Assembly (NCBI GenBank): GCA_948144175.1
Contig: CANXME010002278.1
Coordinates: 1-64,000 of the forward strand
Reading direction: 5' to 3'
DNA: 64,000 nt
Origin: Closterium sp. NIES-65
Taxonomy: Eukaryota; Streptophyta; Zygnematophyceae; Desmidiales; Closteriaceae
Notes under the pieces: generated by a model
Told to the model about the DNA's origin: nothing
The model's input: only the letters and a program-made list of their open reading frames with translations
The model's database searches: none
Made by a program: the position numbers and the translations under genes
Part shown: positions 44,461 to 55,920 of the stretch, one piece after another
How the letters are laid out: every line of letters begins with the position of its first letter
Numbering within the stretch: position 1 is the first letter of the stretch

Positions 44461-44639
44461 CAGAGAGGAACAGATGGATAGTGTGACCATCTCCCACCAC
44501 CATCTCATTCCCACCGCCATCTCACTTCCATGGCCTGACTCTGTCCTTGTGCTCACCTCCTGCCTCTCACCCCGGCGACACACTCACTCCATGGGGAGAT
44601 GATTAGGGCAGAGAGGAACACATGGATGGGGCGATGATG

Positions 44640-45797
44640 GGTGAAGAGAGGGACACATGGATGGACCGTCTCACTCCCACCACCATATCTGTCATGCCCG
44701 AAATGAAGCCTAGTGGGATTTAGGGTTGGAGTGTCTCTGCGAGCAGCACAGGCTGGAGTGGTGGCGGCGGCGGCGCGAAGTGGCGGTAGAATGCGGTGTA
44801 GGTCACGCTCCGCCGTCACCACCGCCGTCGTCGTCGCCGCCGCTGCCGCTGCCACCGCCGCCGCCACTCCTGCTACGCGTGAGCCTCGACCGTTGAGAGT
44901 CAGCGGAGAATGATTTGCGCGCCAGTGGGATGGGGAGCGCATATGAGGGTGACAATGACGGGCTGCCGCGCGGAGGGGGAAGGGTAGGCGGAGTGTTGAG
45001 GGGAGGGATCGAGAGGGGAAGGGGGAGTGAGAATGCGGGCGCGCGTGGGTTTGGTTTGGCAGAAACGAGGCGAGGAGTGGGAGAAGGGGGAGCAGGAGGG
45101 CGGAGGAAGGGCGAATGGGCAGGCGGAGGAGTGGGGCGCGGGTGCAGGTGAAGCCAGCAACCAGGGAGAGCATGGATGTGAGGCGGGAAATGGAGAGGCA
45201 GACCCCGAAGCAAAAGCGTGTTAGTGGATTGACGAGAATAGTGCTGCAGGATAGACAGGCGTGTGGGGAGGGAGTTGAGGGGGATGCGGAGAAGGGGGGT
45301 GGGGAGGAAGAAGGGCGTGTGGTGCATGGGGGTGGAGGGAGGTGTGGAGGAGGCACGAAATGGTTGGAGCATGAGTGGCGAGAAGGAGTGTTCTGTCATT
45401 TCAGTGAGGGTGGGAGAGGTGAGACGGGAGGCAGAGGGGGGAGAGGCGAGATGGGAGGCAGAGGGGGGAGAGGCGAGATGGGAGGCAGAGGGGGGAGAGG
45501 CGAGATGGGAGGCAGAGGGGGGAGAGGCGAGAAGGGAAGCAGAGGGGGGAGAGGCGAGGGAGGAGTCAGGGGAGAGTGAGAGGGAGGGCAGGGGAAGGAT
45601 GGGAGGTCGCCGAGAGAGGTGGAAGTAGAGGCGAGGGAGGAGGGGCAGAGAGTGGAGGAGAGGGAGGTGGATGGAAAAGAGTTGGTAGGCGAGGGAGGAG
45701 AAAGGGAGGGGAGAAGGGGGAAGGGAGAGAGCACGGAGGGGAGGAGAAGAGATGAGAGGAGGAGAAGTGCAGGGAAGAAGGCAGCGTGATGAAAAGG
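44640..45797 (+). repeat. Composite dispersed repeat, copy G (core deleted)
   Basis: CTCACTCCCACCACCAT and GAAATGAAGCCTAGTGGGAT join directly to TCTGCGAGCAGCACAGGCTG. The whole core and the GACGG unit tract found in copies B, D and E are missing. The GC block and purine-rich tract follow. Confidence 0.65.
45413..45558 (+). repeat. 27-bp purine-rich minisatellite
   Basis: Five copies of GAGATGGGAGGCAGAGG plus GGGGAGAGGC. As 27 is a multiple of three it keeps frames such as GGRGEMGGR open. Confidence 0.95.
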
Positions 45798-46275
45798 CAG
45801 CATCAGGTGAGGCAAGCAGCAGGTTAGGCAAGCAGCAGGTTAGGCGAGCATCAGGTTAGGCAAGCAGCAGGTTAGGTAAGCAGCAGGTTAGCCGAGCATC
45901 AGGTTAGGCAAGCAGCAGGTTAGGCAAGCAGCAGGTTAGGCAAGCAGCAGGTTAGGCAAACAGCAGGTTAGGCAAGCAGCAGGTTAGGCAAGCAGCAGGT
46001 TAGGCAAGCAGCAGGATAGGCAAGCAGCAGGTTAGGCAAGCAGCAGGTTAGGCAAGCAGCAGGTTAGGCAAGCAGCAGGTTAGGCAAGCAGCAGGTTAGG
46101 CGAGCATCAGGTTAGGCAAGCAGCAGGTTAGGCAAGCAGCAGGTTAGGCAAGCAGCAGGTTAGGCAAGCAGCAGGTTAGGCAAGCAGCAGGTTAGGCAAG
46201 CAGCAGGTTAGGCAAGCAGCAGGTTAGGCAAGCAGCAGGTTAGGCAAGCAGCAGGTTGGGCATGCAGCAGGTTAG
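45798..46275 (+). repeat. 16-bp minisatellite GCAGCAGGTTAGGCAA, second array
   Basis: About 30 copies, the same unit as 26027-26510 and, as there, directly after a composite-repeat purine tract. Confidence 0.97.
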
Positions 46276-46428
46276 GCGTCTCCCACGAACTTGAGGTCCT
46301 CAGAGGTGTTAGGAGAAGAGCAGCAAGGAGGAATCCTTTCCACAGGAGGATCGATCACTGAACCATAGTCTCAGCCGCACCCTCACCGTTCGCCCACACT
46401 CCGCCGCCATTGCCTCTTCCCAGCCATG

Positions 46429-46650
46429 CACTCCAGGTGACTGCAGGTGTGCACTCCAGGTGACTGCAGGTGTGCCCTCCAGGTGACTGCAGGTGTGCAC
46501 TCCAGGTGACTGCAGGTGTGCCCTCCAGGTGACTGCAGGTGTGCACTCCAGGTGACTGCAGGTGTGCACTCCAGGTGACTGCAGGTGTGCACTCCAGGTG
46601 ACTGCAGGTGTGCCCTCCAGGTGACTGCAGGTGTGCCCTCCAGGTGAATG
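46429..46650 (+). repeat. 23-bp minisatellite CTCCAGGTGACTGCAGGTG
   Basis: About 9.5 copies (CACTCC/CCCTCC variants, ending TG). Each unit has two CAGGTG motifs, both donor-like. Confidence 0.95.
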
Positions 46651-46726
46651 CTAAAACCCACTCGGAGCACCGGTGGCTGCACTGCTGGTCCATATCCCCT
46701 TCTTCCTCCCCCCCCACCCCTCCCTT

Positions 46727-49700
46727 GACCCATTCCCTCAGTCCCTTGACCCATTCCCTCAGTCCCTTGACTCATTCCCTCAGTCCCTTGACCCATTCCC
46801 TCAGTCCCCTGACCCATTCCCTCAGTCCCCTGACCCATTCCCTCAGTCCCCTGAGACATTCCCTCAGTCCCTTGACCCATTCCCTCAGTCCCTTGACCCA
46901 TTCCCTCAGTCCCTTGACCCATTCCCTCAGTACCTTGACCCATTCCCTGAGTCCCTTGACCCATTCCCTGAGTCCCTTGACCCATTCCCTCAGTCCCTTG
47001 ACCCATTCCCTGAGTCCCTTGACCCATTCCCTGAGTCCCTTGACCCATTCCCTCAGTCCCTTGACCCATTCCCTGAGTCCCTTGACCCATTGCCTAAGTC
47101 CCTTGACCCATTCCCTTAGTCCCTTGACCCATTCCCTCAGTCCCTTGACCCATTCCCTGAGCCCCTTGACCCATTCCCTGAGTCCCTTGACCCATTCCCT
47201 GAGTCCCTTGACCCATTAATTTTGTCCCTTGACCCATTCCCTGAGTTCATTGACCCATTCCCTGAGTCCCTTGACCCATTCCCTCAGTCCCTCGACTAAT
47301 TCCCTCAGTCCCTTGACCCATTCCCTGAGTCCCTTGACCCATTCCCCGAGTCCCTTGACCCATTCCCTGAGTCCCTTGACCCATTCCCTCAGTCCCTTGA
47401 CCCATTCCCTCAGTCCCTTGACCCATTCCCTGAGTCCCTTGACCCATTCCCTGAGTCCCTTGACCCATTCCCTGAGTCCCTTGACCCATTCCCTCAGTCC
47501 CTTGACCCATTCCCTGAGTCCCTTGACCCATTCCCTCAGTCCCTTGACCCATTACCTCACTCCTTTGACCCATTCCCTCAGTCCCTTGACCCATTCCCTG
47601 AGTCCCTTGACCCATTCCCTCAGTCCCTTGACCCATTTCCTCAGTCCCTTGACCCATTCCCTCAGTCCCCTGAGACATTCCCTCAGTCCCTTGACTTGAC
47701 CCATTCCCTGAGTCCCTTGACCCATTCCCTCAGGCCCTTGACCCATTCCCTCAGTCCCTTGACCCATTCCCTCAGTCCCTTGACCCATTCCCTGAGTCCC
47801 CTGACCCATTCCCTCAGTCCCCTGAGACATTCCCTGACTCCCTTGACCCATTCCCTGAGTCCCTTGACCCATTCCCTCAGTCCCTTGACCCATTCCCTCA
47901 GTCCCTTGACCCATTGCCTAAGTCCCTTGACCCATTCCCTTAGTCCCTTGACCCATTCCCTCAGTCCCTTGACCCATTCCCTGAGCCCCTTGACCCATTC
48001 CCTGAGTCCCTTGACCCATTCCCTGAGTCCCTTGACCCATTAATTTTGTCCCTTGACCCATTCCCTGAGTTCATTGACCCATTCCCTGAGTCCCTTGACC
48101 CATTCCCTGAGTCCCTTGACCCATTCCCTCAGTCCCTTGACCCATTCCCTCAGTCCCTTGACCCATTCCCTCAGTCCTTTGACCCATTCCCTCAGTCCCT
48201 TGACCCATTGCCTCAGTCCCTTGACCCATTCCCTCAGTCCCTTGACCCATTCCCTCAGTCCCTTGACCTATTCCGTCAGTCCCTTGACCCATTCCCTCAG
48301 GCCCTTGACCCATTCCGTCAGTCCCTTGACCCATTCCCTCAGTCCCTTGACCCATTCCCTCAGTCCCTTGACCCATTCCCTCAGTACCTTGACCCATTCC
48401 CTGAGTCCCTTGACCCATTCCCTGAGTCCCTTGACCCATTCCCTCAGTCCCTTGACCCATTCCCTGAGTCCCTTGACCCATTCCCTCAGTCCCCTGACCC
48501 ATTCCCTCAGTCCCCTGAGACATTCACTCAGTCCCTTGACCCATTCCCTCAGTCCCTTGACCCATTCCCTCACTCCCTTGACCCATTCCCTCAGTCCCTT
48601 GACCCATTCCCTGAGTCCCTTGACCCATTCCCTCAGTCCCTTGACCCATTCCCTCAGTCCCTTGACCCATTCCCTCAGTCCCTTGACCCATTTCCTCAGT
48701 CCCTTGACCCATTCCCTGAGTCCCTTGACCCATTCCCTCAGGCCCTTGACCCATTCCCTCAGTCCCTTGACCCATTCCCTCAGTCCCTTGACCCATTCCC
48801 TCAGTCCCCTGACCCATTCCCTCAGTCCCCTGAGACATTTTCTCAGTCCCTTGACCCATTCCCTCAGTCCCCTGAGACATTCCCTCAGTCCCTTGACCCA
48901 TTCCCTCAGTCCCTTGACCCATTCCCTGAGTCCCTTGACCCATTCCCTCAGTCCCTTGACCTATTCCCTCAGTCCCTTGACCCATTCCCTCAGTCCCTTG
49001 ACCCGTTCTCTCAGTCCCTTGATCCATTCCCTCAGTCCCTTGACCCATTCCCTCAGTCCCTTGACCCATTCCCTGAGTCCCTTGACCTATTCCCTCAGTC
49101 CCTTGACCTGTTCCCTCAGTTTTTTGACCGATTCCCTTAGTCCCTTGACCCATTCCCTCAGTCCCTTGACCCATTCCCTCAGTCCCTTGACCCATTCCCT
49201 CAGTCCCTTGACCCATTCCCTGAGTCCCTTGACCCATTCCCTCAGTCCCTTGACCCATTCCCTCACTCCCTTGACCCATTCCCTCAGTCCCTTGACCCAT
49301 TCCCTGAGTCCCTTGACCCATTCCCTCAGTCCCTTGACCCATTCCCTCAGTTCCTTGACCCATTCCCTCAGTCCCTTGACCCGTTCCCTCAGTCCCTTGA
49401 CCCATTCCCTCAGTCCCTTGACCCATTCCCTCAGGCCCTTGACCCATTCCCTCAGTCCCTTGACCCATTCCCTCAGTCCCTTGACCCATTCCCTCAGTCC
49501 CCTGACCCATTCCCTCAGTCCCCTGAGACATTCCCTCAGTCCCTTGACCCATTCCCTCAGTCCCTTGACCCATTCCCTCACTCCCTTGACCCATTCCCTC
49601 AGTCCCTTGACCCATTCCCTGAGTCCCTTGACCCATTCCCTCAGTCCCTTGACCCATTCCCTCAGTCCCTTGACCCATTCCCTCAGTCCCTTGACCCATT

Positions 49701-50862
49701 CCCTCAGTCCCTTGACCCATTCCCTGAGTCCCTTGACCCATTCCCTCAGGCCCTTGACCCATTCCCTCAGTCCCTTGACCCATTCCCTCAGTCCCTTGAC
49801 CCATTCCCTCAGTCCCCTGACCCATTCCCTCAGTCCCCTGAGACATTCCCTCAGTCCCTTGACCCATTCCCTCAGTCCCCTGAGACATTCCCTCAGTCCC
49901 TTGACACATTCCCTCAGTCCCTTGACCCATTCCCTGAGTCCCTTGACCCATTCCCTCAGTCCCTTGACCTATTCCCTCAGTCCCTTGACCCATTCCCTCA
50001 GTCCCTTGACCCATTCCCTCAGTCCCTTGACCCATTCCCTCAGTCCCTTGACCCATTCCCTCAGTCCCTTGACTTTACCCATTCCCTCAGTCCCTTGACC
50101 CATTCCCTCAGTCCCTTGACCCATTCCCTCAGTCCCTTGACCCATTCCCTCAGTCTCTTGACCCATTCCGTCAGTCCCTTGACCCATTCCCTCAGTCCCT
50201 TGACCCATTCCCTAAATCGCTTGACCCATTCCCTCAGTCCCTTGACCCATTCCCTCAGTCCCTTGACCCATTCCCTCAGTCCCTTGACCCATTCCCTCAG
50301 TCCCTTGACCCATTCCCTCAGTCCCTTGACCCATTCCCTCAGTCCCCTGACCCATTCCCTCAGTCCCCTGACCTATTCCCTCAGTCCCCTGACCCATTTC
50401 CTCAGTCCCCTGAGACATTCCCTCAGTCCCTTGACCCATTCCCTGAGTCCCTTGACCCATTCCCTGAGTCCCTTGACCCATTCCCTGAGTCCCTTGACCT
50501 ATTCCCTCAGTCCCTTGACCCATTCCCTCAGTCCCTTGACCCATTCCCTCAGTCCCTTGACCCATTCCCTTAGTCCCTTGACCCATTCCCTTAGTCCCTT
50601 GACCCATTCCCTTAGTCCCTTGACCCATTCCCTTAGTCCCTTGACCCATTCCGTCTGTCCCTTGACCCCTTCCCTCAGTCCCTTGACCCATTCCCTCAGT
50701 CCCTTGACCCATTCCCTCAGCCCCTTGACCCATTCCCTCAGTCCCTTGACCCATTCCCTCTGCCCCTTGACCCATTCCCTCTGTCCCTTGACCCATTCCC
50801 TCAGTCCCTTGACCCATTCCCTCAGTCCCAGACCCATTCCCTCAGTCCCTTGACCCATTCCC
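46727..50862 (+). repeat. Giant 21-bp minisatellite, about 197 copies
   Basis: The unit begins CCCTTGACCCATTCCC and ends TCAGT or TGAGT. Since 21 is a multiple of three, several frames stay open: SLDPFPQ and LTHSLSP forward, GQGTEGM and LREWVKG reverse; the longest is 681 codons at 48053-50098. Variant units (CCTGAGACATTCC, TAATTTTGTCCC, CATTGCCTAAG) recur at fixed distances, so there is higher-order structure: a block at 47089-47300 recurs about 824 bp further on (47911-48124), and another pattern recurs at about 1.0 kb. Translation is not supported. Confidence 0.98.
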
Positions 50863-51926
50863 GCAACTGGACGCGTCTGGATGCAACTGGACGCGTCTGG
50901 ACGCAACTGGACGCGTCTGGACGCAACTGGACGCGTCTGGACGCAACTGGACGCGTCTGGACGCAACTGGACGCGTCTGGACGCAACTGGACGCGTCTGG
51001 ACGCAACTGGACGCGTCTGGACGCAGCTGGACGCGTCTGGACGCAACTGGACGCGTCTGGACGCAACTGGACGCGTCTGGACGCAGCTGGACGCGTCTGG
51101 ACGCAGCTGGACGCGTCTGGACGCAATTGGACGCGTCTGGACGCAACTGGACGCGTCTGGACGCAACTGGACGCGTCTGGACGCAACTGGACGCGTCTGG
51201 ACGCAACTGGACGCGTCTGGACGCAACTGGACGCGTCTGGACGCAACTGGACGCGTCTGGACGCAACTGGACGCGTCTGGACGCGTCTGGACGCGTCTGG
51301 ACGCAACTGGACGCGTCTGGACGCAACTGGACGCGTCTGGACGCAACTGGACGCGTCTGGACGCAACTGGACGCGTCTGGACGCAAGTGGACGCGTCTGG
51401 ACGCAACTGGACGCGTCTGGACGCAACTTGACGCGTCTGGACGCAACTTGACGCGTCTGGACGCAACTGGACGCGTCTGGACGCAACTGGACGCGTCTGG
51501 ACGCAACTGGACGCGTCTGGACCGCAACTGGACGCGTCTGGACGCAACTGGACGCGTCTGGACGCAACTGGACGCGTCTGGACGCAACTGGACGCGTCTG
51601 GACGCAACTGGACGCGTCTGGACGCAACTGGACGCGTCTGGACGCAACTGGACGCGTCTGGACGCAACTGGACGCGTCTGGACGCAACTGGACGCGTCTG
51701 GACGCAACTGGACGCGTCTGGACGCAACTGGACGCGTCTGGATGCGTGTGGACGCGTCTGGACGCGTCTGGACGCGTCTGGACGCAACTGGACGCGTCTG
51801 GACGCAACTGGACGCGTCTGGACGCGTCTGGACGCAACTGGACGCGTCTGGACGCAACTGGACGCGTCTGGACGCAACTGGACGCGTCTGGACGCAACTG
51901 GACGCGTCTGGACGCGTCTGGACGCT
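50863..51926 (+). repeat. 20-bp minisatellite GACGCGTCTGGACGCAACTG
   Basis: About 53 copies, directly abutting the 21-bp array. Each unit holds the palindrome GACGCGTC and three CpGs. Frames stay open in all phases and repeat every 20 residues (NWTRLDATGRVWTQLDASGR on plus, RRVQLRPDASSC on minus). Confidence 0.98.
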
Positions 51927-52014
51927 GTGCCCTCAGCTCCCTACGTGCCACCATGCGTTGAAGTTTTGAGGTGCAACATTGATAGTATTATTCCTTCCCA
52001 TCCCCGTCCCTGTG

Positions 52015-52235
52015 CCTCCCATCTCTGTCTCGCCTCAGATGGGCACCATCTGTGGCTTCAGCGCACCTTGTGTAGATGAGCATTCTTTCAAACCGCACTG
52101 CACTGCACCGCATCTCCTTCTTCCTCCGCGCCTTTCCACCAACCCTGTCTTCATACCTCTGCCTCTCTTTCTTATCCCAGATCGGCATCTGCTGTGGCTT
52201 CAGCACTCCCTACGTGGCAGCACAAGTCAAAGTGA
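52015..52235 (+). other. Duplicated exon-like fragment (GFSTPYV)
   Basis: Two copies follow AG borders: CTCAG-ATGGGCACCATCTGTGG (52036) reading MGTICGFSAPCVDEH, and CCCAG-ATCGGCATCTGCTGTGG (52179) reading IGICCGFSTPYVAAQV. A CCCTACGTGCC piece at 51939 may be a third. It is probably one exon duplicated with its acceptor. Family not recognised. Confidence 0.4.
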
Positions 52236-52460
52236 GTCAAACAAGTAAAAATGGGTTGTACCTGGGGCAAGGGCGGGTCACGCAAGTCACGCATGGGTAG
52301 GAACAACAAGGTGATTCAAGCAAGTCAAGGTGGGTCCAGCAAGTCAAAATAGGATTCTGTGTGGGGCAAGCGTGGGTTACAAAAGACACGCACAGGTAAA
52401 AAAGTGAAGGCAAGTCAAGGCGGCTCGAGCAAGTCAAGCGTGGGTCAAGCAAGTGGGCAC
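52215..52460 (+). repeat. Degenerate CAAGTCAAGGTGGGTC repeat
   Basis: Loose tandem units GTCAAGCAAGTCAAGGTGGG and GGGGCAAGCGTGGGTTAC. No gene. Confidence 0.6.
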
Positions 52461-53099
52461 TTCAAAGGGAACCCACAAGGTGGTTTTGGGTCAGGGCTAC
52501 CGGAAGGAAGGGGGCATGCTGTGACTGATTTTCAGGGCGTTCTAGAAAGACCCCCTCAGGGTGAGTCCCCCTCAAGGTGTTGTTTGGAGACTTGGGCATA
52601 TGATGAGTCAAGTTTTCCTCGACTCATTCTGACCAAGCTTGTTTTGTGCCATGGAGGCGGGCAAAACTCGTCCATCTGTTTTTAAACTGAGGCACGGCCC
52701 GTAACTTGAACATATGGTTGACTTGTATAAACTCGCAAATCCCTCTCCCCTCGAGCGAGTCCATCAAAACTCGACTCAAATCATCCTGCCTGTCACCCAC
52801 AATCATGCCAAATTTGTGTGGATCTGGCGGGAAATGCTAGATCTTCGCAGATCTAGCCCTGAAATATTCCAAGTCGAAGTAAAACAACTTCTCAAGTTGA
52901 GGGACAGGTGATGTGAGGGGAGGAGGTGGTGGGAGGAAGTGTTGGGCAGGGGGTAGGGGAAGGATGGTGGGAGGGTGATGATAAGAAGTTTTTTTTTATG
53001 ATTTGCAAGATTCTTTCCCTCGTACACAATGGTTAGAATTCTCAAAGAGTCTCAAGCATTCATGAAGGCTGATAGGATTGGTTTTGGATTTTTTTTGCG
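52461..53099. other. No gene seen
   Basis: Unique-looking sequence; AGATCTTCGCAGATCTAGC at 52840-52858 is a short imperfect palindrome. Confidence 0.4.
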
Positions 53100-53600
53100 C
53101 GTATGCAGCCTTCAACGTTCAAACCATCCCTATCCACCCACCCCAACCCCTCCTTCCGCTTTGTCCACTAGGCAGTCTTGCTTGACGCTACCCTCCCATC
53201 CGTCCACCCTCTCATATGCCGCTGCTCATAGCATTAGCACCTCAAACCACCCCCATCCACCCAATGGCACCTGCCCCTCCACGTGCTCCCCGCGCCCGTA
53301 ACCTCTTCCACATGGCACCATCCACCAGACGGCCCCCACAACAAACAACTCTTGACTTGGCCCTATCGTGGATTGTTTGAAGAGTTGTTCATCACCTGTT
53401 GTGGTCCTCGCATCCATCCCATCAGACGTCGCTGCATGCAGAATTCACCCCTTGATGCAGCTGTGGTCGTTGCGTCCCTCTCCCCCCCCGGCTACCCTCT
53501 CTCCCATGCCACCACACACCGGGCGGGCAGTCTTGAAGCGGCCGTCTCATCCATCCTATCAGATGCTGCCACATTCAAGCGCAACATTTCAATCTTCAAA
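53100..53600 (+). repeat. ATCAGATGCC-family degenerate repeat
   Basis: Units with GCAGCCTTCAACGTTCAAAC, CACCCCCATCCACCCA and CATCCTATCAGATGCTGCC; relatives at 19860-20250, 27120-27600 and 37360-37600. Confidence 0.5.
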
Positions 53601-53639
53601 CACTCCCTCTCCCCCCCCTCCCCCCCCACCATCTCCTCA

Positions 53640-55920
53640 CCTCTTGCTTGCACTGCAGTGCCCTCACACTTTCCTCATCTCTTTCTATTTCAATCCATTG
53701 CCCTCACCCACACCTCATCTCTTATCCTTGCATCTCCGAGCTTCATTTCTTGCAGCAAGAAATTGAAGTCTGCTGGCGTCCACGAGCCGAACAGGCTGCA
53801 ACCAAGACTTGCTACAGTCAATGCAGAGTCATGCAGGGGAAATCTAGTACCAAACAACAACCGGTCCGGTTGTGTTCCTCTTCGTCTAGAAAAATATAAA
53901 AAGTGATAGGTGTGAGTTACGTAATTAATTGCCCTGCACTAGCTAAGTTCGTATGCGTTGTAGCGCGTTAATGTTTCCATGCGATGGTTAAACCTGGCAA
54001 GTGGACTCGTAAAATTAGCAGAGAAACTGATGGGGTTTGATCCAAAGTAGTATCTAGAAGTTGGTTCATTACGTTGTATAAGGGAATGTAAATCTATTTC
54101 TGTAGACTGCTTTGGCCTGCGCCGGTATATTCTGAAGAGTTTGCTTAAACTGGTTCGGCCTACAAATTCGCTCCGAACCACTTCCAAATCGCTACCGGAC
54201 CTTTTGTCATATCCCGAGCCTCGCCCCCGAGGTCCTCGCCTAGCTCGATTCTAAATATTTTATCCTCGTTTTAGACACTCGTAGGACAATCGGTTCCGTA
54301 GTTTCTAAGAGCCTCGCACCCATAACAGTTGGTTCATCGAATCAATTTTCTCGAATTAGCCTACATTGCGTTACGCCTACACTTGGCAAACAATGGCGGC
54401 TTTCTCAACTCTGTTGGAGTACACATGACCCGCGTTCAAGATGGGGCGTCAGTTTAGTGGCTCGATAGCGGTCGCGTCAAAGCGAGCAACAGGGAGACGA
54501 TAGAGCGACGGACGGCGACAAAACCGCGATCGTCGACGGCGGAAAAGGACCAGTGGACGACAAAAATGGAATAGCAGACGAGCGACGGTAGACGATGAGA
54601 GAGCGACGAGCGACGGTAGACGATGAGAGAGCGACGAGCAACGGTAGACGACGAGCGACGGTAGACGACGATAGCGATTAAAAACGACAGCAATGGCGGG
54701 CGGTGCAAGCACGGGTGCACAGGCAGGGCTGTCGAGACAGCGGCGGCGACGGCGGCGGTGACACCGGCGGAAGCAGCCGCGTCGCTGCGAGCAGCACAGA
54801 TCAGAGCGGCGGCGACGGCGGTGGTGGCGTGAAGAGGAGGTAGAAGCCCGCGCCACTGCGACAGAGCGACAAACAGGCAATGACAGAGCGCGACGTACAG
54901 TGATAAGAGAGCGACGGATTGCGCAATTGAGCGATTGTCGACGGAGATAAGCGACAAAGACCGACATGCGATGGTGGAGAGCCGTGGGAGCAGATGCGCG
55001 AGGCAAATCGGTAATGGCGGGTGGGACCAACACGCGCGCGCAGGTTAAGCTCCCAGCTGCGGAAGCGGGCCGAAACAGTGGAGGCGACGGCGGCGGAAGC
55101 ATGTGTCGCTGTGAGCAGCACAGACCGGAGTGGCGGCGGTAGCGCGAAGAGGGACGGGGGTAGCAGTGACGGGGGTAGCAATGACAGGGGTAGCAGTGAC
55201 GTGGGTGGGTGAGCGCAGACGGGGGTAGCAGTGAAGGTTGGCCGCACGTGGGTGGATTGGAGGCGGAGCGGGGAGGGGAGGCGCAGGGAGGGGAGGAGAA
55301 AAGGGGGTTGCGGGCACGTGCTGTTTGAGTTTGGCAGACGCGAGGCGAGGAGGGGAAGGAGGCGGAATAGGGGGCGGAGCAGAAGAGCAGATTTGGGGAG
55401 AAGAGGCAGGCAGGGAAGTGGGAAAGGCGGGATAGAGGGAACGAGGGAGATCATGCGCCAGAGATGAGAAGGGGAGGTGCATCGGGGGGGTGCGTTGGTG
55501 CTCGCGGGGGAGCCAGCGGGGAAGGGCGAATGTGGGTGAATCTAGCGACGTGGGAGAGCATTGCGTGATGAGCGTTGAGCGAGAAGGAAAGGCAGACACG
55601 AAAGCGAAAGCGAGTGAGCCGCTGAATACATGGTGGTGCTGGCGAGACAGGCGCGGGGGGAGGGGGAGAATGGAAGGGGAGGTCACTGAACGGGAGGCGT
55701 TTGGGGAGGGAGGGGGAGGAGGAGGGAGAAGAAGAAGGGCACGTGACGTATGGGGCCGGTGGGAGGAAGGAGGAGGCACGGGATGGTTGGCGCATGAAAG
55801 GCATGACTGGGTACGTGCTAACACAGCACTGCGGTGGGAGAGGCGAGGGATGGGCGAGAGTGGGGAGACGGGAGAGGGGAGGGTGGGGTGAGAGGAGGGT
55901 GGGATGGAGGGAAGGGGGGG
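53640..55920 (+). repeat. Composite dispersed repeat, copy E
   Basis: Core with TGCACTAGCTAAGTTCGTAT, GCGTTGTAGCGCGTTAATG and GAGTTTGCTTAAACTGGTTC (54135-54154, uninterrupted TRIM site) and an ATAACAG end at 54330. Then come CGACGGTAGACGATGAGAGA units (54590-54680), a GC block and a purine-rich tract to about 55920. The Ser/Arg/Ala-rich open frames on the minus strand come from the repeat. Confidence 0.75.

Noticed and set aside
44720-44728. Telomere-like TTTAGGG
   Set aside because: Single occurrence, no array.
48053-50098. 681-codon open frame (LTHSLSP repeats) and its counterparts on both strands
   Set aside because: A 21-bp tandem repeat without stops keeps many frames open on both strands. 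Nothing else supports translation.
50822-51969. 350-450-codon open frames over the 20-bp array
   Set aside because: Open in all forward phases and several reverse ones because the unit lacks stops; repeat by-product.
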